Positions 34,671 to 44,234 of a stretch of DNA of 64,000 nucleotides are shown one piece after another. Under the pieces are notes generated by a model. The model was given only the letters and a program-made list of their open reading frames with translations, was not told where the DNA came from and searched no databases. This stretch comes from Pedobacter indicus (lineage in GTDB: Bacteria; Bacteroidota; Bacteroidia; Sphingobacteriales; Sphingobacteriaceae). The DNA lies in NCBI RefSeq assembly GCF_003449035.1, contig NZ_QRGB01000001.1, positions 1,612,001-1,676,000 of the forward strand, in the 5' to 3' direction. The first letter of the stretch is position 1. Every line of letters starts with the position of its first letter. A program made the position numbers and the translations under genes.

Positions 34671-35696
34671 ATGTACAATTTTAAGAACGACTATTCGGAA
34701 GGAGCACACCCATCCATTCTAAAAAGGCTGATGGAAACCAATTTGGTGCAGCAGCAAGGCTATGGAGAAGATGAATATTCGGCTAAAGCGAAAGAGTTTA
34801 TTAAACAGAGAGTGAATAACCCGGAAGCCTCAATCTATTTTGTGTCGGGCGGCACACAAACAAATCTTTTGGTTATTTCAACGCTCCTGAAAGCTCATGA
34901 AGCAGTTATCAGCGCTAGAACCGGGCATATTTTTTCACACGAAACTGGTGCTATTGAAGCAACAGGACACCGAGTGATTACAATTGACACAAGCGACGGT
35001 AAGATTGGGCCATTGGGAATTGAAAAGGTTCTGAGTGAATATTCTTTACGGCCACACGTTGTAAAGCCGAAGATGGTTTATATTTCTAACTCCACTGAAA
35101 TCGGAACAATCTATGGAAAGGATGAATTGGCGGCTCTGGCTGAATTTTGCGAGTCACATGATTTGCTGTTGTTTTTAGATGGGGCAAGATTAGCCCAAGC
35201 TCTAACTGCCGAAAATAATGATCTGACTTTGGCAGATGTCGCTCGCTTAACGGATGTGTTCTATATTGGAGGTACGAAGAATGGTGCTCTTTTGGGCGAG
35301 GCAATCGTTTTTAATAAACCCGACCTGGCTCCTGAATTTGATTACGTATTAAAGCAGAAAGGTGCTCTACTGGCAAAAGGAAGGGTTTTAGGCATTCAAT
35401 TTCTTGAACTATTCAAAGATGATTTGTATTTCGAATTAGGTCGTCATGCGAATAGGATGGCTATGAAATTATCTGTGGCCCTCAAGAAAAAGGGTTATTC
35501 GTTTTTAACAGATTCGATGACGAATCAGATATTCCCAATTTTACCAAATGAACTGATAGCTAGATTGAGTAAAAAGTATCTGTTCTACGAATGGTGTGTT
35601 ATAGATGATGGCCACTCTGCGATTCGACTAATAACCTCGTGGTCTACGGATGAGAAGGCGGTTGATCGGTTTATAGAGGATTTGTCGATAAGTTAA
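34671..35696 (+). CDS. Low-specificity threonine aldolase-like PLP enzyme
   Basis: This cytosolic fold-type I PLP enzyme splits L-threonine or related beta-hydroxy amino acids into glycine and an aldehyde. The family motifs are the N-terminal NDYSEGAHPSIL, the PLP-contacting LFLDGARLAQAL, and the PLP lysine K203 in GGTKNGALLGEA. The 341-aa length is typical. It probably shares a transcript with the preceding MFS gene. A tryptophanase-like beta-eliminating lyase is the main alternative. Confidence 0.9.
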   Translation: MYNFKNDYSEGAHPSILKRLMETNLVQQQGYGEDEYSAKAKEFIKQRVNNPEASIYFVSGGTQTNLLVISTLLKAHEAVISARTGHIFSHETGAIEATGHRVITIDTSDGKIGPLGIEKVLSEYSLRPHVVKPKMVYISNSTEIGTIYGKDELAALAEFCESHDLLLFLDGARLAQALTAENNDLTLADVARLTDVFYIGGTKNGALLGEAIVFNKPDLAPEFDYVLKQKGALLAKGRVLGIQFLELFKDDLYFELGRHANRMAMKLSVALKKKGYSFLTDSMTNQIFPILPNELIARLSKKYLFYEWCVIDDGHSAIRLITSWSTDEKAVDRFIEDLSIS

Positions 35697-35699
35697 ACT

Positions 35700-35996
35700 T
35701 TATTCCAGCGAAATATCTTCGTAATGAAGTACTTCGGGAAAGGGAGAATAATGATGATGTAATAGCTCTTTCCATTTTAAGTATTGAGGTGATTTCCGGA
35801 ACCCGATTTCATGAGCTTCAACTGACACCCATTCAACCAATAAAAGATATTGATTGTCTTTGTCAATACATTTTTTTAAAGAATGCTTTATATATCCTTC
35901 AATAGAAGAAATATATTGCGATGCCTCCTTGAAATCATTTTCAAATTGTTCTTGTTTTCCCTCTTTTACATATAAGATTGCTGCCTCTAATACCAT
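35700..35996 (-). CDS. Antibiotic-biosynthesis-monooxygenase (ABM) domain protein
   Basis: The 98-residue protein is a single ferredoxin-like ABM domain: VLEAAILYVKEGKQEQFENDF, YIKHSLKKCIDKDNQYLLLVEW and FRKSPQYLKW are the usual beta-alpha-beta pieces. Such small dimers act as cofactor-free oxygenases or stress proteins; the substrate is unknown. It is convergent with the aldolase-like gene, with only three bases between stops. Confidence 0.82.
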   Translation of the reverse strand: MVLEAAILYVKEGKQEQFENDFKEASQYISSIEGYIKHSLKKCIDKDNQYLLLVEWVSVEAHEIGFRKSPQYLKWKELLHHHYSPFPEVLHYEDISLE

Positions 35997-36116
35997 ATTG
36001 AGTCTTAATTTGTTGGGGTTCAGTTTCCCTCACATCACTAAAATAAAGATAAATTAATATATTTAACTAGTAGAGGAACCAGATTAAAAATAATTAAAAA
36101 CCGACGTATAATCTAG

Positions 36117-37595
36117 ATGGACATATATCAAATCATTTCAATAGGGCTTTACTTGGTTTTGATGATCAGTATTGGCTTTTATTCATATCGTAAATCGACT
36201 AGCAATGTCAACGAATTTTTATTGGGCGGTAGGAAACTCGGTGCGGCGGTAACAGCTTTGTCCGCGGGGGCAGCCGATATGAGCGGATGGCTGTTGATGG
36301 GCTTGCCCGGAGCGATGTTTGAATCCGGACTATCCGCTAGCTGGATAGCGCTCGGTTTAACGATTGGCGCTTATATGAACTACGTTTTGGTGGCGCCTCG
36401 ACTTCGTGTCTATACGGAAAAAGCGAGTAATGCCATTACGATACCCGACTATTTTGAGAAGCGTTTTCACGATAATAAACGGGTACTGCGCTTTATCTCT
36501 GGTTTGGTAATTTTGGTCTTCTTTACATTATATACTTCCGCTGGAATGGTTTCTGGGGGTAAGTTGTTCGAGTCAGCATTTAATATGGACTATTATACCG
36601 GACTCTGGATTACCAGTTCTGTTGTGGTGCTTTATACATTTTTAGGAGGCTTTTTAGCTGTTAGTCTGACAGATTTTGTACAGGGTACGATTATGGTTTT
36701 GGCTTTGATTCTTGTTCCTATTGTTGTGTTTTCTGAGTTAGGAGGGATCTCTTCTACTTTTGAAACAATCCGCCTGAAAGACCCGAATTACCTAAGTCTT
36801 TTTCAGGGAACCACTTGGGTCGGTATCGTTTCGTTATTAGCCTGGGGCTTTGGCTATTTTGGTCAACCGCATATTTTAGTTCGTTTTATGGCGATTGATA
36901 CCGTTAAGCAACTCCGTTCGGCTAAACGGATTGGAATAACTTGGATGGCCTTTACCGTAGGTGGTGCTCTGCTGGTTGGCTTGGTCGGTATCGCATACAT
37001 GGATCAGATGGGGCAGTCGATAGACGATCCTGAAACGATTTTTATCTTTTTTTCGAAGGTCTTATTCCACCCGCTAATCGGCGGTTTTCTGCTCTCTGCG
37101 ATTTTAGCGGCTGTAATGAGTACGATATCGTCTCAGTTGCTGGTTACTTCTAGTTCAATGACCGAAGATTTTTATAAAAATTTCTTTCGTCGCGAAGCTT
37201 CTGAAAAGGAATTATTGCTAGTTAGTCGTTTGTCAGTTTTAGTTGTCGCGGTTGTCGCATTAGGATTGTCCTTTAATCCCAAAGATACAATTTTGGATTT
37301 GGTAAGCCACGCTTGGGCGGGCTTTGGTTCTGCATTTGGACCGGTAATGTTGTTTTCTCTACTTTGGAAGAGAATAACTCGAAATGGTGCTGTAGCCGGA
37401 ATGGTGGTTGGTGGATTAACGGTTCTTCTGTGGACATATTTGGTACATCCTTTTCATGAACTGTACTCCATGATACCAGGGTTTGCTCTTTCTTCCTTGG
37501 CGATCCTGATTGTGTCGAAGATAGAAAAACAGCCAAATGCAGCAGTTGAAGAACAATTTGAGAGTGTTCAGCAGGAATTGAAAGAGACCTATTAA
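36117..37595 (+). CDS. putP: Sodium/proline symporter
   Basis: This inner-membrane sodium:solute symporter (SSS family, 492 aa, about 13 helices) probably imports proline with Na+. The early segment FLLGGRKLGAAVTALSAGAADMSGWLLMGLPGA is the PutP-type signature, and SAILAAVMSTISSQLLVTSSS is the sodium-site helix. It overlaps no neighbour; the penicillin-acylase gene runs toward it from the other strand with a 15-base gap. Confidence 0.92.
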   Translation: MDIYQIISIGLYLVLMISIGFYSYRKSTSNVNEFLLGGRKLGAAVTALSAGAADMSGWLLMGLPGAMFESGLSASWIALGLTIGAYMNYVLVAPRLRVYTEKASNAITIPDYFEKRFHDNKRVLRFISGLVILVFFTLYTSAGMVSGGKLFESAFNMDYYTGLWITSSVVVLYTFLGGFLAVSLTDFVQGTIMVLALILVPIVVFSELGGISSTFETIRLKDPNYLSLFQGTTWVGIVSLLAWGFGYFGQPHILVRFMAIDTVKQLRSAKRIGITWMAFTVGGALLVGLVGIAYMDQMGQSIDDPETIFIFFSKVLFHPLIGGFLLSAILAAVMSTISSQLLVTSSSMTEDFYKNFFRREASEKELLLVSRLSVLVVAVVALGLSFNPKDTILDLVSHAWAGFGSAFGPVMLFSLLWKRITRNGAVAGMVVGGLTVLLWTYLVHPFHELYSMIPGFALSSLAILIVSKIEKQPNAAVEEQFESVQQELKETY

Positions 37596-37610
37596 AATTC
37601 AAGTTGTACG

Positions 37611-40007
37611 TTATTCCTTTGTTTTTCCGGGATCTAGTACGATTCTGTCAGCTGTTACAGCTAGTATTTTATCCTTTGAATAATATAACGGGAAATATTC
37701 ATCGTTTGCCCAAGGCTCGTATAGGTTACTATAAAATGCGCTTTCGGGGTCTCCAGACTGTCCAGGCCCATTCGTGCTGATAGCCGCGTCCCAGTCACCC
37801 GTATTAACAATCAGTCGGAACGAAGCCCCCGTTGTTTGTCTATTATTGATCCCCGTTGACCCCACCGTATAGGCATTTCCGCCTCTGGGAAGAGGTTTTA
37901 GATCTAATTTCGCCTTTGTTTCTTCGTTTACGAGGCTGCTTAAAGCGTGTTGCATATGCGTATGCTTGAATTTTTCCTGACCATATTGCCAATAGTTCAT
38001 ATCGCTTCCCAAAGTCTCCTCCAAATAGGTAATCGCTGCTTCAAAAGCTTCTTTTAGGAATGCATCTCTACCATTAAGTGGATCAGGTCCAAATCGGTTT
38101 TCAGGTTCTTTAATCCAGCTGATCAATTGAGCTAGCTGAAATTTGCCGATGATTTCTTTAGCCGATGTCGGGATAAATTTTCTCGCGGCAAGATCGGATA
38201 TTTCGTTTTCCCAAGCCACATAAATTGCGGCTTCAATTGAGTTCGCATTTAATTTAAAATCCCAGTCCCGTAAAACACTTCTGGCGTCAGCAGCCCTGCC
38301 CGATAAGCTTAGCGAATCAAGCATCGGAACCAATGTTCTCGCAGGGATAGAAAGATAATCTACTTGTAATGCGCGCATGTCTTCCATTGTGAATTTATTG
38401 CCATTGCCTAATACTTCATTAATGCGATCACCGCGAAACGGATCGGACCATGAGAATCCTATTGCATCCCAATGTTCGTAATCATCGGGCGTTACATTTT
38501 GGTTTGCGGTCGCAAAAAATCCTTTCGAAGGGTTGAGCATATGAGGTCTTTCTTTAATTGGAATATAGCCTTCCCATTCGTATCGGCCATCACCAGGAAC
38601 AGGTATAAGTCCGCTAAAGTTTCGACGTATAGGGGCTATGCCAACGGCTTGCCAACCAATATTGCCTTCCTTGTCTGCCCAAATCATATTCTCACCGGGA
38701 ATATGACTATAACTACACGCATCTCGAAACTCTTCCCAGTTTTTAGCTTGCCCAAATCGTAGAGAAGCTAAATAGGGCGCTCCACCGATTTCCAGCCAGC
38801 CACAACGTACGGCATATGCTTTGTGGTGTATCGAATCTACGTAAACCACCGGGCCGTGTCTGGTATAAAGTAACTCTACCTTAGTAGGGTCTTGATTTTT
38901 AACGTTTATTTGTTCTGAAATTACGTTCATATCCATCCACTCGCCACGATATAGGTATTGCTTGAGGTTTTCAGGATTAATGTCATAAACGTAAAGATCT
39001 TCAGCATCCGTACTGAAGATGGTGAGGCCCCAAGCTCCATATTCATTATGCCCAATTGAAATACCTGGGATTTCAGGTTCACCGCCACCGATTACGTCCC
39101 AGCCAGGTGCAACGAGATGGACCATATACCTAAGGGATGGGACGGTAATTGCCCGATGCGGGTCATTCGCCATATAGGTGTTCCCATCGACTGTACGCTC
39201 TTTACTTACGACCCAGTTGTTACTGCCAATAGAAAGCATATCTTCCTCTTTTTTTAATTGCTGTGATAGACTGTTAGACGCGTCGGTTGATTGGAATTCT
39301 TTCCGTATATCACTTTGCTCAAATCGGAGAGGAGCTCTATAGGCATTGTATAGTTCGAGAATATCGTCGAACAAAAGCTCCTTATTTATACTGGGATCGA
39401 GATTGATATCCGGATCTTGAGGATGAAACCAAGATAGGGTCTTCGTAGTTTCCGCACCTAACCTGGCGACAGCTCTTCCAGTCTCTAATTCTTTGTTGAT
39501 ATTTCCCAAAAGACCTTGATGTCTCGAAATGACTACTTCTGGCGTCCATTTTTCTGGAACAATATTCAATATCTTGAACTCAACCGGAAGCTTTTCCGGT
39601 GTTCGGAGAATCTCTTCAATATAAGCATTGACGCCGTCCGTATATGCTGTAATAATTTCTTCCCCGTCCTTATGATAATGATTCATTTCCGTTTTCATAT
39701 CACCCCGGAACTTGAACAACCGAGTGCCGATGTCTCGCTTTAGTTCTCGTTCACCTAAGAGCTCGGCGACAGTACCGGTCGCTTGACGTCTCCATATTTC
39801 AAACTGAAAAAGACGGTCTTTTGCGGCAGCGTAACCCTGTGCAAAAAATAAATCATGCTGATTATTAGCATAAATATGGTTGACGCCCCATTTGTCTCGC
39901 AAAATTTCGACCGATTCCTTTAATCCTTCGACTGATATTTGTTCCTTATCTGACGATTGGCAGGCGTAAAGAAGTAAAAAGGCTGATAAAATATAAAGTG
40001 TCTTCAT
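37611..40007 (-). CDS. Penicillin acylase (Ntn-hydrolase) family lipoprotein
   Basis: This exported amidase precursor is 798 aa long. The N-terminus has a lipobox (LLLYAC, Cys16). The autocatalytic nucleophile is S262 in LSIGSNNWVVS, the conserved start of the beta chain, preceded by the alpha chain (VEILRDKWGVNHIYANNQHDLFFAQGY). The GPVVYVDS and ANQNVTPDDYEHW segments also fit. Natural substrates in this family include N-acyl homoserine lactones, acyl amides and beta-lactams; which applies here is unknown. Confidence 0.92.
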   Translation of the reverse strand: MKTLYILSAFLLLYACQSSDKEQISVEGLKESVEILRDKWGVNHIYANNQHDLFFAQGYAAAKDRLFQFEIWRRQATGTVAELLGERELKRDIGTRLFKFRGDMKTEMNHYHKDGEEIITAYTDGVNAYIEEILRTPEKLPVEFKILNIVPEKWTPEVVISRHQGLLGNINKELETGRAVARLGAETTKTLSWFHPQDPDINLDPSINKELLFDDILELYNAYRAPLRFEQSDIRKEFQSTDASNSLSQQLKKEEDMLSIGSNNWVVSKERTVDGNTYMANDPHRAITVPSLRYMVHLVAPGWDVIGGGEPEIPGISIGHNEYGAWGLTIFSTDAEDLYVYDINPENLKQYLYRGEWMDMNVISEQINVKNQDPTKVELLYTRHGPVVYVDSIHHKAYAVRCGWLEIGGAPYLASLRFGQAKNWEEFRDACSYSHIPGENMIWADKEGNIGWQAVGIAPIRRNFSGLIPVPGDGRYEWEGYIPIKERPHMLNPSKGFFATANQNVTPDDYEHWDAIGFSWSDPFRGDRINEVLGNGNKFTMEDMRALQVDYLSIPARTLVPMLDSLSLSGRAADARSVLRDWDFKLNANSIEAAIYVAWENEISDLAARKFIPTSAKEIIGKFQLAQLISWIKEPENRFGPDPLNGRDAFLKEAFEAAITYLEETLGSDMNYWQYGQEKFKHTHMQHALSSLVNEETKAKLDLKPLPRGGNAYTVGSTGINNRQTTGASFRLIVNTGDWDAAISTNGPGQSGDPESAFYSNLYEPWANDEYFPLYYSKDKILAVTADRIVLDPGKTKE

Positions 40008-40115
40008 TTCTTTAGGTTAATGGTTTGGTAATTATGATACGGAGCTTGATTTTTTTCGTTGATAATAGCGTTTCGCTTTCGCGCTGCTACCACAGGTTTA
40101 AAGGTATAAATAAAT

Positions 40116-40256
40116 ATGAAATCAAATACACTACGATATATTTACCCAGTATTGGCCTACTTTGCCATATACATTAGATGCGCCGGTATTGCATTAGCGG
40201 TTGTTCTTAGTGGTATTTTGTTGGCTCAATTGGGTAAGAAAACAATGATTAAATAA
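40116..40256 (+). CDS. Small membrane protein of 46 residues
   Basis: ATG 40116 opens a 46-codon frame with an N-terminal YIYPVLAYFAIYIR and a second hydrophobic stretch (ALAVVLSGILLAQLG), ending in basic KKTMIK. The layout fits a two-helix inner-membrane peptide. I recognise no family, and the region upstream has no obvious promoter. Confidence 0.35.
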   Translation: MKSNTLRYIYPVLAYFAIYIRCAGIALAVVLSGILLAQLGKKTMIK

Positions 40257-40278
40257 ATATCTCTTAAGCAAAAATTAT

Positions 40279-40286
40279 TAAGTTTG
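40279..40286 (+). promoter_or_regulatory. -7 promoter box for the second sulfatase
   Basis: TAAGTTTG matches TAnnTTTG and ends 4 bases before ATG 40291. If translation begins at 40306 instead, a short leader remains. Confidence 0.5.
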
Positions 40287-40290
40287 AGAA

Positions 40291-41667
40291 ATGAACGTCG
40301 TCAAGATGAGATTTCCAAACAAACTCCTTACTCTCTTCATCGGTTTTTTAGGGCTTCACAATTTACATGCTCAAACTAACGAGGTACGCCCTAATGTAAT
40401 TGTTATTTATTCTGATGACCAGGGCTGGACTGACATCAACTCTTTTGGTGGGAAAGATCTTTATACACCTGTTTTGGATAGTCTAGCAGCGGATGGTGTC
40501 CGATTTACGCAATTCTATGCAGCGTCCCCGGTTTGTTCACCTTCTCGTGCGTCATTGTTGACCGGTCGCTATCCGCAGCGGGCAGGACTAGCGGGAAATG
40601 CTTCTTCTCATAAAGGGGTAGAGGGCATGCCAACAGAGCAATATACGATTGGGGAATTCTTCCGAGATGCAGGTTATAAGACTGCTCACATTGGCAAATG
40701 GCATGTAGGTTATACGCCTGAAACGATGCCCAATGCACAGGGTTTCGACTATTCTTATGGCTTTATGGGCGGTTGTATTGACAATTATTCGCATTTCTTT
40801 TATTGGGATGGTCCGAATAGACATGATTTGTGGTGCAACGGAAAAGAAGTATATGAAGATGGAACTTATTTTCCCGATTTAATGATTCGTGAAACCAATA
40901 CCTTTATAGATAAAAATAAGGATAACCCTTTCTTTATTTATTTCGCTATCAACATGCCTCATTACCCATTACAAGGGGAGAAAAAGTGGTTAGACTATTA
41001 TAGTGATAAAGGGCTGGAGTCACCAAGGGATAAATACGCGGCTTTTGTTTCAACGATGGATGAGAAAATTGGAGAAGTAGTGAATCACCTAAAAGAGTTA
41101 GGGCTTTATGAGAATACAATCATCGTCTTTCAGTCAGATCATGGTTTTTCTGAAGAAGAGAGAGGCTTCGGGGGAGGTGGATCAGCAGGAGTATTACGCG
41201 GTTCAAAATTCAGTTTATTCGAAGGTGGTACTCGAGTTCCGGCGATAATAACATGGCCGAGAGGGATTGAAGCTAATCAAGTGCGAGATCAATTTTCTGC
41301 AAATATAGATTGGTATCCTACCTTAGCAGAACTATGCGGGATTCATCTACCAGCGCGTCGTTTGGACGGGAAAAGCTTAGTTTCGATTATTGCTGACAAA
41401 AATGAGCCAACAAAGCATGATGTGTTTTTCTGGCGTCAAGGTGGCTCCAAAGAAAAGCCACAATGGGCTGTACGGATGGGTGATTGGAAATTATTAAGAT
41501 ATCCTGTATTTGCCGAGGATAAAGAACTAGATGAAAGAGGCTTCTTTCTCGTAAATATCAATGAAGATCTAGCAGAAACAAAAAACCTGGCTCAGCAATT
41601 TCCTCAGCGTGTAAAAGAACTCGAGATCTTATACGAGGAATGGTTGGCTGACGTGAGCCTTCAGTAG
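40291..41667 (+). CDS. Type I sulfatase, arylsulfatase-like
   Basis: This secreted sulfatase has a signal peptide ending near LHNLHAQ. The metal site is VIYSDDQGWTDINSFGG and the formylglycine motif is the canonical C82-S-P-S-R86 (ASLLTGRYPQRAG follows). KWHVGY and FQSDHGFSEE supply further active-site residues. ATG 40306 (MRFPNKLLTL) is an equally good start and would give a more usual signal peptide. The class is sure; the sulfated substrate is not known. Confidence 0.92.
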   Translation: MNVVKMRFPNKLLTLFIGFLGLHNLHAQTNEVRPNVIVIYSDDQGWTDINSFGGKDLYTPVLDSLAADGVRFTQFYAASPVCSPSRASLLTGRYPQRAGLAGNASSHKGVEGMPTEQYTIGEFFRDAGYKTAHIGKWHVGYTPETMPNAQGFDYSYGFMGGCIDNYSHFFYWDGPNRHDLWCNGKEVYEDGTYFPDLMIRETNTFIDKNKDNPFFIYFAINMPHYPLQGEKKWLDYYSDKGLESPRDKYAAFVSTMDEKIGEVVNHLKELGLYENTIIVFQSDHGFSEEERGFGGGGSAGVLRGSKFSLFEGGTRVPAIITWPRGIEANQVRDQFSANIDWYPTLAELCGIHLPARRLDGKSLVSIIADKNEPTKHDVFFWRQGGSKEKPQWAVRMGDWKLLRYPVFAEDKELDERGFFLVNINEDLAETKNLAQQFPQRVKELEILYEEWLADVSLQ

Positions 41668-41745
41668 TTTGCAGCGAAACTCCGTTTCTTGATTAGTGTT
41701 TTTTTCGCTAATTTAGTGATAGAAGTTAACCAATAAGCGCTAAAT

Positions 41746-42495
41746 ATGAAAAGGCTATTGTTTTTTTCTGTCTTGGTACTGGCGTTACCTGCCTGTAGTC
41801 CGGTTTACTATGCACCTTCATCACAGCATGTTCCTTTACTCACAGAGGAAGAAGAATTTACCGTGGCGGGCAATTACGTGGGGGCGAACTCAGTAGATGG
41901 CGCTAGTTTGCGAGCGGCTTATGCCCTAAATTCGAATTGGGGATTGATTGGAGGGGGAAGTCTGTTTTTTAACGAGGGCTCCGAAGATAATTCTTCTAAT
42001 GGTAGCGGTGGGCATTTTGAAGCGGGTGGAGGGTATTTTACCGAAGTTTCTAATAAATTTGTATTTGAAACCTATGGTTTACTTGGCTATGGAAATATGG
42101 TCAACCGGTTCCCACAATCTATACAAGACTATCCGGGAACAGACGGTGAAATCAAAGCCAATATACTCAGCTTGGCATTGCAGCCTGCATTTGGCTTTAA
42201 GTCGAAATACTTTGAAGCTGCGATATCTTTGCGGACGGGTATGATTAATTACTCAGGTATCCGAGGAGATTTAATGACACAGAATGATGATCAAGACGCA
42301 GTGGGAAATCAACAAGAATATCTGAAAGATAACAGAAGCAATTTACTTTTTGAACCGGCATTAACCATTCGGGGAGGACTGGAATTCCTTAAAATTGAGG
42401 CCCAAACTGGTGGCAGTTTGAACCTGACCAATAAAAACTTTCCTCAAGAGACATCATGGCTGTCAATTGGGTTGATTTATCGTTTCGAGGATTAA
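41746..42495 (+). CDS. Outer-membrane beta-barrel-like lipoprotein
   Basis: A lipobox (ALPACS, Cys17) starts a 249-residue protein with alternating beta strands (LRAAYALNSNWGLIGGGSLFF, FEAGGGYFTEV, WLSIGLIYRFED), ending near an aromatic residue. This is the usual look of a small barrel or barrel-lined lipoprotein. I recognise no named family. No operon partner is close by. Confidence 0.7.
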   Translation: MKRLLFFSVLVLALPACSPVYYAPSSQHVPLLTEEEEFTVAGNYVGANSVDGASLRAAYALNSNWGLIGGGSLFFNEGSEDNSSNGSGGHFEAGGGYFTEVSNKFVFETYGLLGYGNMVNRFPQSIQDYPGTDGEIKANILSLALQPAFGFKSKYFEAAISLRTGMINYSGIRGDLMTQNDDQDAVGNQQEYLKDNRSNLLFEPALTIRGGLEFLKIEAQTGGSLNLTNKNFPQETSWLSIGLIYRFED

Positions 42496-42537
42496 TAATT
42501 TTCAGCTGTTAGATTATTTTTTATTTCTAAATCCTGC

Positions 42538-42571
42538 TGACAAACTGCTGTCATAGCAGCTTGTATCTTTG
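42538..42571 (+). promoter_or_regulatory. DinB-gene promoter with TGACA-N6-TGTCA dyad
   Basis: The -7 box TATCTTTG lies at 42564-42571. The dyad TGACA (42538-42542) and TGTCA (42549-42553) covers the place of the -33 element, with CTGC/GCAG outside it. It may be an operator for the YafY/WYL regulator encoded next door. Confidence 0.5.
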
Positions 42572-42636
42572 TGTTATACAAAGCAATAAGTTTGATCCGG
42601 ACAAACGTAGTTTTTATCTTAAAATATTAGAACCTT

Positions 42637-43110
42637 ATGAAAACGACCGTAATTTTAACAAAAGAAGAGTTTTTAGAGCATTGGTTAGGACATCGTGCAT
42701 TGACCCGCAGAACCATAGAGAAATTTCCAGAGAAAGAACTTTTTGAATTCTCTATTGGTGGTATGCGAACTTTTGCTGATCTGGTGAAAGAGCTTTTATC
42801 CATTGCTGAGCCTGGTCTGCGCGGAATCGTTGAAAGAGCCGATAAGCCCTACGACCATAAACTGAATTTAAATACGAAAGCTGAATTATTGGCACAATGG
42901 GATGCTGATACACCCAAAATTAGAGAACTGTACAATCAAATCCCTGAGGAAGATTTCCACGAAACGCATAATCTGTTTGGTGAATATAATTTCCCGATTT
43001 ATAGTAATCTGCTCTATTTTGTCGATAATGAAATCCATCATCGGGGTCAAGGTTTTGTTTATCTACGTGCACTGGGCATTGAGCCTCCTTTCTTTTGGGA
43101 ACGTCAATAG
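42637..43110 (+). CDS. DinB-family protein
   Basis: The 157-residue protein is a four-helix DinB-type bundle. Likely metal-binding His appear in the first helix (EHWLGHR) and in NEIHHRGQGFVYLRALGIEPPFF, the conserved end of the family. DinB proteins include thiol-dependent transferases and many of unknown role. It converges with a YafY/WYL regulator gene, a pairing I have seen often in Bacteroidetes. Confidence 0.88.
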   Translation: MKTTVILTKEEFLEHWLGHRALTRRTIEKFPEKELFEFSIGGMRTFADLVKELLSIAEPGLRGIVERADKPYDHKLNLNTKAELLAQWDADTPKIRELYNQIPEEDFHETHNLFGEYNFPIYSNLLYFVDNEIHHRGQGFVYLRALGIEPPFFWERQ

Positions 43111-43137
43111 CAAATAATAATACCGTTTTATTTTTAG

Positions 43138-43180
43138 ATCTTCTGCTTTCATATTATTTGGAAGCGGAAGATTTATTTTT
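43138..43180 (+). terminator. Hairpin between convergent dinB-like and yafY-like genes
   Basis: ATCTTCTGCTTTC pairs with GAAGCGGAAGAT, allowing one G-U pair and one bulge, and is followed by TTATTTTTA. Confidence 0.6.
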
Positions 43181-44123
43181 AGACCTTGATTTTACTAAGC
43201 AGCTCGCTTACTTTTTTCTTCAACGACTCAGGTTCCAATATTCTTGCCCGATCAGCAAACATGAGATACCAACGAGGAAATTCTTGCTCGATGTTTTTTG
43301 ATTCAAATGTCATGATGACCTCTTCTCCCCTAGTTTCTTCAGCTACGAAGCCATAATAATTACGTTCCCACTGCAGGTATCTGGCAAAATCACGAGAGAT
43401 TGCCAGGCGTATTTTTGTAGTGGGAACGTTTTCATCTTTTTTTAGGTAATAGGAGAGACGTTTATGTTTTTTCGTGAAAGGCTCGTCAGTCAAATGTATC
43501 TTATGAATCCGGTCTATTCGAAATTGCCTATAATCTTTTCGGAGATGGCAATACGCCATAAAATACCAGTATGCCCCCTCATGAAACGCACCAACCGGCT
43601 CAATTGTACGTGATGTTGGTTCGGTAGAGCTACCACTTTGGTATTCCATATTAATAAGCTTTTTCCGCGCGACACCATCGAAAAGATATGATAGAGCTGA
43701 CGGTACGTTTTTATTGAAGCGGTTTTCCAATACACTCATCGCTATGTTTTCTTCCAGCTCTGTTATATTCATCTTTTCATGAGATCGTAAGTAGGCTTTA
43801 ATTTTATTAATTGCTGACGCAAAATGTTTGGATAGGTCAGGGTCTACAAACTTTTTCATGAGCTGTTCTGCGGCAGCAAGCGTTATGATCTCTTCATTTG
43901 TGAAGCGAGGTAATGCTATCTTATAGCCCTCGACCAATGCGTAGCCAGATCCAGCTTCTCCATAAATAGGTATTCCTGCTTGTTCGAGAGAACGGATATC
44001 ACGATAAATCGTTCTCTTGCTTACTTCAAACTGGTCTGCAAGGTCTTGTGCTCTGACCAATGGTTTGGCCTGAAGTTGAAAATAAATAGCAATGACCCGG
44101 TTAAATCTTTTGGTGATATCCAT
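43179..44123 (-). CDS. YafY-family WYL-domain transcriptional regulator
   Basis: Residues 1-60 are an HTH_11-type DNA-binding domain (ADQFEVSKRTIYRDIRSLEQAG). The middle region, about 135-230, is a WYL domain (GAFHEGAYWYFMAYCHLRKDYRQFRIDRI), and the C-terminus is a WCX-like extension. WYL proteins sense nucleic-acid or other ligands and activate or repress. The TGACA-N6-TGTCA dyad before the DinB gene is a candidate target. Confidence 0.9.
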   Translation of the reverse strand: MDITKRFNRVIAIYFQLQAKPLVRAQDLADQFEVSKRTIYRDIRSLEQAGIPIYGEAGSGYALVEGYKIALPRFTNEEIITLAAAEQLMKKFVDPDLSKHFASAINKIKAYLRSHEKMNITELEENIAMSVLENRFNKNVPSALSYLFDGVARKKLINMEYQSGSSTEPTSRTIEPVGAFHEGAYWYFMAYCHLRKDYRQFRIDRIHKIHLTDEPFTKKHKRLSYYLKKDENVPTTKIRLAISRDFARYLQWERNYYGFVAEETRGEEVIMTFESKNIEQEFPRWYLMFADRARILEPESLKKKVSELLSKIKV

Positions 44124-44221
44124 TTAATATTTAAAGATACAGTAAATTCTTACTATTCTTCATGAGGTTAATTAATAATAACCTTTTTACATTAAACTAA
44201 GACTGTTTCCCGAAAAAGAAC

Positions 44222-44229
44222 TATTTTAG
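44222..44229 (+). promoter_or_regulatory. -7-like box before the 44235 gene
   Basis: TATTTTAG differs from TAnnTTTG in one place and ends 5 bases before GTG 44235, the same spacing as before the DUF6660-like gene. Confidence 0.35.
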
Positions 44230-44234
44230 CTGCC

